Part shown: positions 11,589 to 22,848 of the stretch, in pieces
Numbering within the stretch: position 1 is the stretch's first letter
Layout of the letters: the number at the start of each line of letters is the position of its first letter
Translations under genes and position numbers: made by a program
From: Opeltia flavorubescens
Taxonomy: Eukaryota > Ascomycota > Lecanoromycetes > Teloschistales > Teloschistaceae
DNA length: 64,000 nt
Assembly (NCBI GenBank): GCA_000442125.1
Contig: KE546981.1
Span: forward strand, 806,001 to 870,000
Direction of reading: 5' to 3'
Notes under the pieces: generated by a model
Told to the model about the DNA's origin: nothing
Seen by the model: the letters and a program-made list of their open reading frames with translations, nothing else
The model's database searches: none

Positions 11589-12749
11589 CTAAGCAGCAAT
11601 ATCGAATGGACAGGGCGGTAGCACGAGGCTTTCCTCCCTCTCGTTCGCGCCACGCGCGATCATTTTGGGTTTCTTTGTGATCTGCCGCTCGGGCTGGTAT
11701 GTAGTTTGCTGGAACATTGTTTGCTGCTGCCGTTCTTGTTGAGGGACGTACGATGCAGCCGAGGACGAAGAGAGTGAGGAGATGGAGGCGTGATGAACAA
11801 CGCCTTTCTTCGCAATACTCCAAGTGCGGTTCAAGCCTTTGCCGATGGAGGTGTTGTTGACGATGGTGAAAGGGTTGCTGTTGTTGCGTTTACGGGTGGT
11901 CTGAGAAGAGTATGGTTGGCGGGGATTAGATGTGGAGGGGGAATAGGGCTCATAGTCGCGCTCGTCGGACGGGAAGTGGTATTCACGGCCGTCGTCTGCG
12001 GAGTTGACTTGTTCTTCCTCGACTGGGAGCCAGCTTTCTGGTGCGGAGGAGACGGGAGTCAGGAATCGATGCACACGCTCTTCTTTCAGGCGTTTGGTAG
12101 CAACAACATTGATTTGTTTGCGGGCGATCTCGGCTGCTTTTGCCAGGGGTACGCTGGCTTCAGTGGACTCGTTCGGGATTGAGGGTTTGTTCTGGGCGGT
12201 CTTGGTGGGGATCGGGGTGCGACTCGCGGATTGTTTGTTTAGGGTGGAGGAGGGAGCGACAGGTTGCTTAATGGCGCGTCTACGCTTTTGCATAGGGGCG
12301 AGATTGGTAATGTCGATGAGTCTGGGGCGATTGTAGGCAACAATCGGCATGGCCACGGCGATTTCAATTTTTGCGTCGAGGTCAGCTTCGGCTTCGTTGG
12401 ATTCGTTGGAGAGGTCACTGGTAGCTTCCTCGGCTGCAAGAACACGTGCTGAGGATTTGTGCTTAAGCTCTTCGGAATGAGTGCTTTCAGCATCACTGCT
12501 GTCTGGGCTGGGTGATGGTTCCTCCTCGCTAGACATGTATCGATCATGGAGGTCAGACTTGGAGTAGGTATTGATTTTGAAACCGTGACGAGCCATCTTG
12601 TTGTGCAGTCCAGCAGATGGGAAATCCATTTCTTTCTGAGGCTTCTCGTAGTCTTCATGCACAACCCAGATATGTTCTTGAGCAGCACTATCGGTGCTGC
12701 TTCTGGGAGTGTCTGAGAGCATGTGCTGGTGACGAGTGAGGACAGGCAT
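11589..12749 (-). CDS. uncharacterised low-complexity protein
   Basis: A 386-aa single-exon frame beginning MPVLTRHQHML at 12749; the frame extends to 12806 but this methionine is the first plausible one. I do not recognise a domain. The protein is polar and probably largely disordered: acidic Ser-rich stretches (SSEEEPSPSPDSSDAESTHS), a basic patch (MQKRRRAIKQP), KRLKEERVHRFLTP, and a C-terminal region with RQQQTMFQQTTYQPERQITKKPK. The composition and basic clusters suggest a nuclear protein, but this is inference. It appears coding because the frame is long and codon use is even, with no competing long frame. Confidence 0.7.
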   Translation of the reverse strand: MPVLTRHQHMLSDTPRSSTDSAAQEHIWVVHEDYEKPQKEMDFPSAGLHNKMARHGFKINTYSKSDLHDRYMSSEEEPSPSPDSSDAESTHSEELKHKSSARVLAAEEATSDLSNESNEAEADLDAKIEIAVAMPIVAYNRPRLIDITNLAPMQKRRRAIKQPVAPSSTLNKQSASRTPIPTKTAQNKPSIPNESTEASVPLAKAAEIARKQINVVATKRLKEERVHRFLTPVSSAPESWLPVEEEQVNSADDGREYHFPSDERDYEPYSPSTSNPRQPYSSQTTRKRNNSNPFTIVNNTSIGKGLNRTWSIAKKGVVHHASISSLSSSSAASYVPQQERQQQTMFQQTTYQPERQITKKPKMIARGANEREESLVLPPCPFDIAA

Positions 12750-14540
12750 AATGAATAATTGCAAGTGGTGATCTTGGCATATGAAACAGTAAGAGGATGT
12801 TAACAATTGACGGTAAGCAGTGCGCTTGCCGAGATCAATGTCGCTTTATTCAAAATTGCCAATTCTAAGAAATTGGGATGGAAAGATTATTGTCCTTCAC
12901 AGCCAAGTGAAGGTACAATACAAAAGTTGAATGAAGCACGTCAGAGCAGACAATCAAGCATGACTGTACAGACGATGCAACAGGGCAAAAAAAAGAAGAG
13001 CCGAAAAACCTCGGAGTCTTATTGCAAACTGCTCTGCGCCGTAAGCAACCATGCACACCACTTTGTCAACCAGTCCGCACTAAACGATCATCCCAAAGAC
13101 ATGCAAACGCGGCGTAGATCACGAGTCGGCATTGAGATTGAGCATGAGCAGCAAGCATGAAGAGACTACGACGCACAAGGAATAAGCAAGCTCACCATTC
13201 ACCTACCCATTCCTCTATCGTACCGCGCTCGCCACTAAGCACGCATATAGAGCAGGCAAATGGCATGAATGCCAATGGGTGCAATTTGCGAGGTGGGTGC
13301 TTGCTTGCTCGAACTACTTTCGCTTGATATGCGATGGGGTACATGCGGTTTCCCAGCATCGTGGTCTGCTGTGAGGTGCGGGTTTCAGGATGGAAGAGCA
13401 CGGCACCAATGAACCAACAGGGAACAGCTTCGAAGAGCTAAGAGCAATTGGTCTGGCACGAGGCTGTCATTCCCACTACGAGCATCAACTAGCCATCCGC
13501 CGGCCCCAGCTATTGCTGCGCATCTACAGAAGAGAGTCAAAAAATACCCGACTACCTTTTCGACCCCCAGACGGCAACATCACATGCGAGGCATAGGCTG
13601 CCATTCGCGGAGATTGCACTGGTCCTTGGATGCCGTCTCGTCGTCGACTACCATCGTGGTGTACTGATTGCACGGAGGAACAGCCTATTTTCGGAGCCCA
13701 CCTGATGGTCAGAACAAACATCTGCTCCCCGCCTTGATGATGGCATAAAATGTTGGAGGCTGTCGATCGATTCCTCCTTCTGGGCGAAGAAACAACCCGA
13801 GCGGCCATTCCGTGCCTCTAGCACCACTTGTTTCAACTCTTGCCAGATCTCGGACGGAGACCACATCGAGCCGGTCTCTGACACACATGAGTGCGTGCAG
13901 CGATCATCCCGTCTTATTCTCGACGCTATGATGCCATCGGGGTTGGTCTGCACTCTATTCTATCGGGCTTCTCTACAACCTGCCTCGTTGCTTACCGCCT
14001 TTCGTATGCTTACTTCTACAAGAATATTCTGGTGATGTTCTCGAGGCAGGAGGACACCATCGCCAGATTGACGCTTTCTGCATATTAACCCAACATTCAT
14101 CAGTTGCCTCTTCCAAGTCAGGAAAATGCAACAGTCCACTGACTCTGCCGGGAATATCCGGTCTTCGCCGCTCAGTCATGAATGCAGCCGAATGGCGGAA
14201 CGGCTGGGGTGCATAAGCTTAACGGGAACAGGAGAATTTACTGGACGCAAACAATAAGTTCATGATTCGCATGATTGTGAACCGTCCCTGCCTCTTCTTT
14301 ATGCGTCTCTCGCATTGAACTCCTTGCTGCACCGCATGCGCCTATTGTGCAACAAGCGCTCTTGCATTTGTTCTCTGTTGCGCATCTTCAGCGCGGACGG
14401 CAAGATCCCTCGAGTGTACTACCGACTATCAGCATGTATTGCTATCCAGCATAGACACGGCTTATCGTCGTAGTGGTAAGCGGTGAGGGTGAACGACCTC
14501 AGCTTATCCCGCCTCTGTAGCTTGTCGGATATATCTCTAG
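12750..14540. other. gene-poor stretch with protein-like fragments
   Basis: There is no long open frame. Short segments on both strands read like protein, for example WSPSEIWQELKQVVLEARNG (-, near 13850) and RIELLAAPHAPIVQQALLHL (+, near 14320-14380). They do not join into one convincing gene. They may be exons of an intron-rich gene feeding the 14541-15132 model, or debris of decayed genes. Confidence 0.35.
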
Positions 14541-15132
14541 GGCATCCCACGTGGAGGCCATCAACTGTGGAGCAGTCTCGGAGCATTCTCTACGAATCCA
14601 TCGCTGGAGGCCTCTCTTCTGGATGGTCGGGAAATAAGCTGCTTGGATGATTTTGTCAAGCCAGAGCTTCCACTATTTTCCAGGCTCCCCGTCGGTTGCT
14701 GTCGCTACGATGATTCGGTCGATCTCTGCCTGAGATGGCTCCAACGATGCCCTGTGGTAAGGCTCTTGTCGATCATCCAGTCGATACTGGGCGATTCAAG
14801 ATAAAGCTTACGGTCAAAATGTGATCGTTACTTAAGCACACAATCGCTCCTTCAAGCAAAGGTATGGTGGTCAGCAGACTCTTCGACTCACCATCCGGAT
14901 CGAACTGCTAGAAAGGGCAAGAGAGAGGTTCGATATTGGAGAAGCATCTTGGCTTGACCGTGCTGAATCGATCTCGAGGGAGTCACCGAGTCGACTTCTA
15001 GCTTTCCTGAATGCCTTCAAGCATTGGCTGAGGTGGGTTACGAACCAGCCAATCCCTTTCAGACCATGGGATTCGGTAAAAACATTCGAACTCGTGCAAG
15101 ATCCGAACACATTCCTCCAAATTAAGGGTTGA
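14541..15132 (+). CDS. candidate two-exon coding fragment, unknown protein
   Basis: Two segments read as a coherent protein: 14541-14756 (after a ctctag acceptor) and 14878-15132 ending in TGA, joined in phase 0 across a 121-bp intron (gtaagg...cagcag). The product has 155 readable residues, including LEASLLDGREISCLDDFVKP, VDLCLRWLQRCPV, IELLERARERFDIGEASWLD and a terminal VQDPNTFLQIKG. The 5' end is not resolved; an upstream segment near 14290-14460 may be another exon. I recognise no family. It may be the 3' end of an intron-rich gene or a decaying one. Support is internal consistency only. Confidence 0.35.
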
Positions 15133-15509
15133 CGTAAAAGAATATCAAGGCAAGTGCTGTTCTCATGTTGATAGTGTTCTTGCTTGCTTATTTTTTTCTC
15201 TGCAAACACCTGTTGACTTGGATCAGCCTTTCCTCTGACCTGGTGCGTTCATCCATGTATTGCTAGATAGTTGCCGCTCTTTGCCCCATCGTCTATAAGC
15301 AAGCGCAATCGCTATCGACCATGTCAATGCTTCTTCGGATGTCGGTAAGAGGTGTCGGAAAATATTGTTCCGCCTAGCGAACCGCAAGTACCCTGGAAGG
15401 TGGTCTTTTTCTGCGTTCATCCATCTATCGCACGGTCATTGCAACCTGTTGGCTCTCCGATTTTTGCAATGAGTGTGGACCACCCGGAAAATCCTGCCTC
15501 GTAAAACTA

Positions 15510-16076
15510 TCAGCCTTGCGGCTCAGCGTCCGGCTGCAACATTACCGTGGCGCTGATCAGGATCTCAAGGACATCCGCATATCGCCGAGGTCGGAATATT
15601 ACTCTGGACCGTCTGTGCCATGTCTTCAGTGGTCGTGCACACCTCGTCAATGCCAGAGCCTTATCCAAGGCTAGAGTCGCTATTTTTACGGCCATAGTGT
15701 TTCCCAGGAGTAGCACCAACCGTGTGATTAACGCATTCGCATTGACCTCCACCTGAAGGATCATCCTAGACTCAGAAGACGAAGTCACGCCAAAGGGAAT
15801 TTTCAGCTCGCTTCGGGAAAAGACCAAAGCTTGTTCGAGTTTTGCCCGGCACTGTCAACCAGGATCCCGCTGAGTGAGCCTTGCAAGCTCGACAGACATA
15901 CGGCTTCTTGTACAACCAAGCGCCTGCTCAATAGGCCTCATAATAAGTTGAATCTTTTTAAGAAGAGGAGGTGACACAACTGAACCACCATAGCCTGGTT
16001 GCTTACCAGCATGGAAGACTCCGGTTCCTAAAAATCCTAGGGTGTCATTCTGACCTTCCCTCGCTCCACATATCAT
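15510..16076 (-). pseudogene. possible degraded reading frame with one in-frame stop
   Basis: On the minus strand a frame opens at 16076 (MICGAREGQNDTLGFLG), meets one TGA at 15857-15855, then continues in the same frame to 15510 (RMILQVEVNANALITRLVLL). The two halves together give about 188 sense codons with a single stop. The sequence has protein-like amphipathic stretches but no recognised domain, and plus-strand frames here are also fairly open. It could be a pseudogene, an unusual intron, or chance. Confidence 0.25.
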
Positions 16077-16278
16077 GGCCTTAAGATAATCCAGTAGGTA
16101 TCATCTCTTTCATCTAGTCTCAATGTGCATGTACTGGCCACTAGCTCAACTTCATTGGTGCTGAATTATTCTAGTGTGTTCCTGCATTTCATCTGAATTT
16201 CTTAACGGCGTGCGCTCGGACAGTATCCTGGGCTGCATTTACCATGCATGCAACTCGACCGTTATTTCACTACTGTGT

Positions 16279-16470
16279 AATCCCCGTTTTCAACCGTGCG
16301 CCGGGTGCCCCTTGCTTAAAAGTCAAAAGGGGAATTACGGAGCCATATCGAGCTTTGGCCTGGGAGAATGGTTGAGTAAATGTTGTGCTATCAACCGTGC
16401 GCCGTAAGCTTCCCCGTTGAAAAGTCAAACGGGGAATTGCGGGACAATAATGAGCTTTGGCTTTTGAGGA
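16279..16470. repeat. two-copy imperfect direct repeat, each with a hairpin
   Basis: Two copies of a ~75-bp unit start near 16290 and 16391 (offset 101 bp). Both contain CAACCGTGCGCC, then a hairpin, then GAGCTTTGGC. Copy 1 has CCCCTT...AAGGGG and copy 2 has CCCCGTT...AACGGGG around a shared AAAAGTCA loop. The stem bases differ between copies but pairing is kept. Confidence 0.6.
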
Positions 16471-17718
16471 CGAATGCACAGGAACTGTGCTATCACACTC
16501 TCTGGCGGCTAGATTGGTGGCCTGGAGGGCAGATAGAGGGATTTGTCTTCCAGCTCTTTGTGGGGTTATTTACCGGCAAAGATTACATGTCTAGAACACA
16601 CCTTTGAGTTGATTCACTTCGCCCAAAGCCCCTAGCAGTAGTCTGTCCGAGAAAAGATCTGATTATTTCTGCATCCGTTTTGCGTACATTGTTCTATGCT
16701 GCGTGATAAATTCGCCGTGTACCAATTTTTCCCTAAACCACCGTACCAAGACTATTTTCGTCGAATCGTCCCCCTAACAGTACTAGACTATACGTCTCGT
16801 TTTCGGTGAGGATACTTTCCTCGATCCACAACTGGTTGTCTCATCCACGGGAATACATTCTTGCCTCTTTCCTCATAAGATGCACGCGCCTTTACGATCT
16901 CCTTTATCTACTCGAAGACTCGTTTTCAGCTTTGACCATATCTCTTCTTCCGTTGCTGAACTACGTAGAGGGAAAAGGAAAGGGAGGCTCGCATATTTAC
17001 GTACTTGTCGTACAAGGCATCAATTACGAAACTTGCTCCATTCCAATCCCATCCCATATTTACTATATGCTGGAACTACAATCATCGTCATCCATCTCCA
17101 CAATGACGGTCAAGGATATAACAGCAGCAAAAACTATTTCAAAAGCATTTTGATCTTTCAATAATTTTTTTCCATATCTATTCTATCTGATCTCTATCAA
17201 ATACATCGACGGTAAAAAAAAACACGATTCAAGATTTTGTTATTGTACAGATCTCCATCCCGAAATTTTACTTTTTCTTTGTCTCTTCCCGTTAAAACCA
17301 AACAACTGTACACCCGCCATATGAGCAAAGCTTATGCCGCCAGTATCTGATTTTCGACGAGAAAATGTAGTCTCTTTTCTCCTTCCTGTGATCCTATCTA
17401 GCCCGTTTCTTTTCGATTTATGTACAGGAAAAGTTTCTGGAGCGTTCGCCCCCCAGGAACAGATAGCCCTGAAGGGGAATGGGAAGAGCGCGTATACGGG
17501 CGAGGAGAAGGCGTAGCTTTGGCTTCTAAAATGCGAAAAATGTAAGAAGTTTCGGCCAGGACCGTGGAGAACTATGTTGTGAAACCGAATTTTTGACTTG
17601 ATTTTGGAGACTTTTGTCTGAGATTGCTGAAACACGAGGATCTCTCCAACTTCACATGTATTACTTTCTCTTTACCCCTATGGACCAGCCCCGAGCACAC
17701 TCCATCATCTCGCACCCT

Positions 17719-18974
17719 TCAAGCCCTCTTCGTCCTCGTGATCCTCGTCGTGGCGCCCCCGTTCATAGCAGACCCGTTATGTTGCGCAACACCATTCTCC
17801 TTCCCCACCACACCACCCACATGAATCGCCTCTTCCACCATGGGCACCTCCAATTTACTCATATCCCTCGCGGCCTTCTTGCCCATCTCGCTGACGCTTC
17901 TCTTCCTGCCCTTTGCCGTCGCGCTCTTCTTGTAGGTGGCGAAGTAGAAGGAGATGAAGAGGAGGAGGTAGGAGGACAGGATTCCGATGCCGGCGAATGC
18001 GGCGAATTCTTCGCCAGCGCACCGGCCGAAGGTGGGGAGGGAGGGGAAGTAGGTGGAGGAGAAGTAGGTGTAGGAAGCGAAATAGACGAAGCCTGGTGGG
18101 AGAGATATTAGTTCACGGACGAGGAGGAGGAAGCGGGGTTGAGAGAAGGTGACAATTTGGACCTACCTAGATCGATGATGAATTGAACGATCTGTAATCT
18201 TGTGATCCATTCTTTCCACCAGATGCGGACGCCACGGGCTGATTGGAAGTAGTACCAGTACATGACGACGTGGACGAGGAGGTTCAGGGTGATGGGGACC
18301 CAGGAGACGGCTGTGAGACCGATGAGTTGGGTGTAACAAAGCAGAGCAGTGGCTCCATGGTGATATGTATGTAGGAAGGCTGGGATCGTAGTCAGCACAG
18401 TAGAAAAACCTTGGTGGCGAAGATGCGCCTACTCAATGGTTTTTTCTTGAGTACAAGGAAGACAGTATCGACTAATTCAAGGTATTTGGTAAGGTAGTTC
18501 ATCTTGGGTTCAATTAGAAAGAGGAGCGTTATAGGCGAAGAGAAGAAGAAGACAAACATAATACAGTACAACGAGCTGTCTCGTCCAGCCTCCCCTATGG
18601 TCACAGATGGCAAAGAAAACTCCCCTCCTCCACACGGTCGGTACCAATTGCTCGATGAACAGTACCAGCATTATCGCGCTTGCGATTGTGAGACCCAAAT
18701 TGTGCATCATGAATAAGGCGTTCAATTTCAAAGGTTTTCTGTTCTTCATGAACTCTCTTCCTCCAAGGACGACGACGTAGTATGTGATCAGCATCGTCGC
18801 TGTGGCTTTGATGGTTGAGAGAGGTGTTTGGCCAGGAACGAAGTAGAAGGCTGAGGGTGAATAACCCATCACTTTGGTGTAGGCTTGCTCGAAGATGGGC
18901 CATAGCTCGACGCCGAACGGTGTGTCGAGTGTGGGAATGGGAAACGGTACGGACTTGAGGACGTCGGAGGACAT
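17719..18974 (-). CDS. ELO-family fatty acid elongase (3-ketoacyl-CoA synthase)
   Basis: Four exons: 18974-18558, 18502-18433, 18379-18167 and 18092-17719 (introns of 55, 53 and 74 bp, all GT-AG). The product is 357 aa, the normal size for fungal elongases. The splices restore the diagnostic stretch [20 protein letters not shown], then [19 protein letters not shown] with the catalytic HxxHH box, then [13 protein letters not shown]. There are about seven transmembrane helices and a basic C-terminal tail ([21 protein letters not shown]) as expected for ER retention. The enzyme condenses malonyl-CoA with acyl-CoA in the ER membrane during very-long-chain or polyunsaturated fatty acid synthesis. 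Which yeast paralogue (ELO1/2/3) it corresponds to is not decidable here. Confidence 0.95.
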
Positions 18975-19674
18975 GGTGAATTGCTGATACACCCGTAGAG
19001 AGGAAAATCGCAACCGTAGATGCGTATTTGGGAATTCAATGGGAATTCAACGTGTTCGGCAGACTCAATGATGAGGGCCGCGTAATGGCGCCAGTCTGTG
19101 GTTATGAGATTGTTCCAAGTGTGGGGCTTTTAAGAGGATAAAGGAATGACAAGAAACGAAGAGGTTCTGGAACCTGATCAGTGGCACATTGCCTTTGTTT
19201 TGAAGGTGTGACGATGTTTGTTGGGGATCCAAAGGAAAGGAGGTTTGCTATTTCTCAACCTTTTCTGCACCTCTAAAATTTGAAGGTTCAGCTGATCGCT
19301 GATTCGTCGACGCGGCTGAGCGGGCTCTAATTGAGTAATTAAATCCGTCGCGTTGTCAAAGAGTCAAATCATCAACCTCTCGTAACCTCGGCACCTTCTT
19401 CACATGACGGTAGATATCAGTCTGTCGCCTCTTCATGCTTCTACTGGACCGGTTATCAGTTTTAAGGGCAGCGGTGGTCTGGGGTAAAGTTTCTATACGC
19501 CCCCAAACCTATTTCCCATACTATGATCGAGGCTAGATGGGGTTTGTCTTAAGTACTCGTGTTCAATGACTCCCTAAGTCTATTTACTGTGTGTCTATCA
19601 TGCAGTATACCAGACAATAGCCTCCAGCACCTATGCATGCTATGTGGCTTACCAGTAGCAATCCATAAGAAGCA
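18975..19674. other. intergenic, elongase promoter side
   Basis: About 700 bp containing the elongase promoter and the 3' flank of the BCS1-like gene on the same strand. No further feature was seen. Confidence 0.5.
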
Positions 19675-21738
19675 TCAATCGTCGTAATCTGAATTGTCGT
19701 CAGAGGTTTCACCGGAAACATCCTCCTCCTCCTCTCCACCCGCATCATTATCATTAGAATCATCATCTACTTCATCGTCGACACCGTTATTCGCCTCGTT
19801 GTCAGAATCTGCCCTACACCATTTACAATCACAGAAGTCATCCAGATCTGCACCAACATATTTACTAGTCCCACTGTTACCGCCATTCTCACCCTCTTTA
19901 GATCTTTTGCTTACCTGACCGGACCCCATCTTCTCCTTTTTGTGTTTTGCCGCGAGCGTTTGGTCTCGCCACACTGCTACTTCTTGCAAAGCCCTCTCCG
20001 GCGCGTTTTTCCTCATAAGTAAAAATCCTTGGATCTCGGCTGGGGTAAAGGTTTCTTCTGGTAGCAGCAGAGCGAATTCTGCCGCAATATCTGGAAGTTC
20101 CATGGGTTCGCTCGTGCTTGGTTCCTCATTACCGCTGACACCGCTACTGCTGCTGTGCCTCGGGGAGTCGGGTGGAGTGAGCACCGATGATCCTGCAGGC
20201 TTGAGGATAGTCTTGTGGTCTGAATTAGCTTTGCGATGGCGGAGATGCATGATGCCCTTGTCAGCAACGGCAACTGGCTTAGCAGCGATAGACTTGTCAG
20301 GCATTTGAACTTCGGCATCTGGTGAATACATTCGAATGAAAAGCTCGTTCATCTGAGCCCGTGTCGCCTTGGTAAACGATATTTTCATGTCTATTCTTCC
20401 AGGTCGGATCAGTGCTTCGTCCAACTTTTCCGGGAAATTGGTCGTCATAAGCAGAACGCGACCTTCGTGCGAGGCTACTCCATCGATCGCATTCAGTAGC
20501 CCGGATAGCGAGATCCCTTGCACCTCTTTCCCTTTCGTACCCTTTTCTTGAGATGCTTTGATCGCCTTTGAGATCTCAATTCCCAGCTTGGCTGCTTCGC
20601 TAGTTTCCTTCGGATCCTCGGTCGTAGTCGGTTCGTCACGCTTGACCAATCCTGCAGCGTCAATATCTTCCAGCAAAACCACACAACGGCGAGGCAGACT
20701 GGTGAACATAACTCCCAGGTCTTCTTCAGTGAGCGTTGGATCTACCAAAGAAATGCAGTAGATGTCCAAGCCGAAGACACCAGCGATAGCCCATGCTAGT
20801 GAACTTTTGCCCGTACCTGGCGGACCAGCGAGCAGGTAACCTCGTCGATACGGGATACCTCTGTTGGCGTACCATGTCGCAGTCTTTGGGTTTAGGTATT
20901 CGTTGATGTCTTCCAGCACCCGATTCTTCTGTTCATGGTCCAAGACCACTGTTTCAATTGGTCGGCTTGGTCTCGAAGCAACCCGGTTCCAGACATTGCG
21001 GCCCCGACCGCGCATTTCTTTGGGCGCTGGCCGTCTGACGACGGTGCATGATTTCTCCTTGTCAAGGTAGTGATTACGAGCCTCGTTAATCAATGCTTTG
21101 ATTGGCTGGGTGGATCGTCCAATACAGGTCAATATGATGTACTCATCATCCCTCATAACGCTCCCCCCGCCCCAACTTGAGCCCATTACTGATTTTTGCG
21201 AGCGTTCGAATTGAAAGTACCGGCCGTTATGCCAAAAACGATGAGCGCCGAAGTATGGCTGGAACGTTGGAGGCACTTTAGCGTCCCAGTTGCTGAAGTT
21301 AAGGAGCTGGCCCGAGGTAACGATTTGATTGATTTCACCTCCGGTGAGCGAGTCCCACGCGTTCTCACGACCAGTTTTGGCCATCAAGGTGCGAGACTTT
21401 GTAGATATCTTTTGCTCTGCAACCCAGCCCATGACATGGTCAAAGATATCATCGTCGCATTCGATACAGATGAAGCTGGTAAAGTACTCTGTAAAGTAAA
21501 GGTAGGCATGGCGCCCGACGAATTTGAAGCCGGTGAACAGGCCAAAGATAAGTAAGCTCACTGATACGACAATCGATATATCGAAGCCGAATACATCCCG
21601 AATAAATTTGGAAATGATGGGATAACCTGGTACGAAAGCGTCCAGAATGTTCGAAGGGAGTTGGGTGAAACTGACGGTAGCGTTGTCACTGGGTACATCA
21701 GCTTTCCCTAGGACTTGGAAAGCGTTGTTGAATGACAT
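19675..21738 (-). CDS. BCS1-like mitochondrial AAA ATPase
   Basis: A 687-aa single-exon protein. A transmembrane helix near residues 54-72 is followed by a BCS1_N domain (about 80-260). Then comes the AAA module: RGYLLAGPPGTGKSSLAWAI with Walker A at about 305-312, CVVLLEDIDAAG with Walker B at about 353-360, and the arginine-finger region LIRPGRIDMKISF. A charged insertion (about 365-400) separates Walker B from GISLSGLLNAIDGVASHEGR. The C-terminus is very acidic (repeated Asp/Glu/Ser/Asn) and carries a CDCKWC cysteine cluster. Yeast Bcs1 translocates the Rieske protein in complex III assembly. Fungi have many BCS1 paralogues, some linked to incompatibility, and this longer acidic-tailed form is probably one of those and not the orthologue. 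Confidence 0.92.
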   Translation of the reverse strand: MSFNNAFQVLGKADVPSDNATVSFTQLPSNILDAFVPGYPIISKFIRDVFGFDISIVVSVSLLIFGLFTGFKFVGRHAYLYFTEYFTSFICIECDDDIFDHVMGWVAEQKISTKSRTLMAKTGRENAWDSLTGGEINQIVTSGQLLNFSNWDAKVPPTFQPYFGAHRFWHNGRYFQFERSQKSVMGSSWGGGSVMRDDEYIILTCIGRSTQPIKALINEARNHYLDKEKSCTVVRRPAPKEMRGRGRNVWNRVASRPSRPIETVVLDHEQKNRVLEDINEYLNPKTATWYANRGIPYRRGYLLAGPPGTGKSSLAWAIAGVFGLDIYCISLVDPTLTEEDLGVMFTSLPRRCVVLLEDIDAAGLVKRDEPTTTEDPKETSEAAKLGIEISKAIKASQEKGTKGKEVQGISLSGLLNAIDGVASHEGRVLLMTTNFPEKLDEALIRPGRIDMKISFTKATRAQMNELFIRMYSPDAEVQMPDKSIAAKPVAVADKGIMHLRHRKANSDHKTILKPAGSSVLTPPDSPRHSSSSGVSGNEEPSTSEPMELPDIAAEFALLLPEETFTPAEIQGFLLMRKNAPERALQEVAVWRDQTLAAKHKKEKMGSGQVSKRSKEGENGGNSGTSKYVGADLDDFCDCKWCRADSDNEANNGVDDEVDDDSNDNDAGGEEEEDVSGETSDDNSDYDD

Positions 21739-22848
21739 GACGAGGTTGGAAATGAGTAGGACGGACAGGATTTCGAGCAGGAGGAATGATGAACTCTGAT
21801 CAATGGATGTAGTTCTGAGTCGTCGTCATTCGGAAATGGACAGGTCCTTGAAAGGATTTGGATTACTTATAAGCCCGTCGTCACGAGACGCCTGAGGCTG
21901 TCGACGAATAGGAATATGAAGAGGCTTGTGTAACGAGATGAAGAGCCCGTTACACTCAATTAGTAAAGTTTCGAAGTCGGCCTTGTACCTCAGGGCCGAA
22001 CGATTGGATTGGCTCCGGTAGCAAACTACACTTAAGAAAATAAACAAACAAAACTGATGGAGACGCCCCTCGTGGAATAAAAGATGGGGAGGAACTGTCG
22101 AAAAGATTGCTAGTAGTGATGGAAGTAGCGTTGTTCACAGTGACTCATATATCTCAACAAGAGTAGGCAGTGTTACTTACAGCAAATTCACATGTTGCAC
22201 TTCACTGGATATTACGTATGAAGTCAGCTGAAAAAAAGGACAAGGCTCCTATGCGCTATGAACAGGCAGCAAAAAGCACGCAAGCAAGTGTGGAGAAAAT
22301 TTAGATCATCCAGGGTCTCCCAGCTCGCTTCTACTTCTACGATGTACAGCGTGTGATGCGGGTAATGCAACCACTGGCTGAGTGACGATGCTTCGTGTGG
22401 AGAAAACGCAGTCAGCCTCACCAGCCTCGGGAACGAGGCCTCGTTTTGGGGTAAAACAGAAAGCGCCACTGTGGCGGTGTGCGAATGACTCGCTTTCTTC
22501 AGCTGGAACTGTACCGAAGCTCCGACCACCACAGAGAAGCGCCACTATCCTTAGGCATATCCATGGTAGCAGCCTGGAGAGTCAATCGCAACGTATCTAC
22601 TGATAACGGCTTCAAAACGATCCTATGCTGAGATATTCCAGCCATTGGAGACAAAAAGCTGATCGCTTCGTTAAACTTCAATTTGAACCTTTCCCAATAC
22701 TTCCAGCGCGGAGTCTCATGATTTGAGAATGTATACGCGAGAGCTAAGACCCAACTCTTCCGCTCTTGCCTCCGTCAATGACAGCAGAATAAAAAACGTG
22801 GGTCTACCTCAAGGCCCCGAAAAACCGTCTCCCATAAAATAAGTCCCA
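21739..22848. other. intergenic, no gene seen
   Basis: About 1.1 kb upstream of the BCS1-like gene. Only short frames on both strands, none protein-like. Confidence 0.5.

Larger units (their letters stand above)
15133..17718. other. gene-poor stretch upstream of the elongase 3' end
   Basis: Apart from the possible degraded frame and the two-copy repeat listed separately, no gene is supported. The part nearest 17200-17700 is probably elongase 3' untranslated region. Several 60-130-codon frames here lack protein character. Confidence 0.45.

Noticed and set aside
16806-17153. 115-codon plus-strand frame
   Set aside because: Low-complexity AT-rich sequence in the probable 3' flank of the elongase gene; no protein character.
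17240-17635. 131-codon minus-strand frame
   Set aside because: Lies just downstream of the elongase stop and fits its 3' untranslated region; no recognisable protein sequence.
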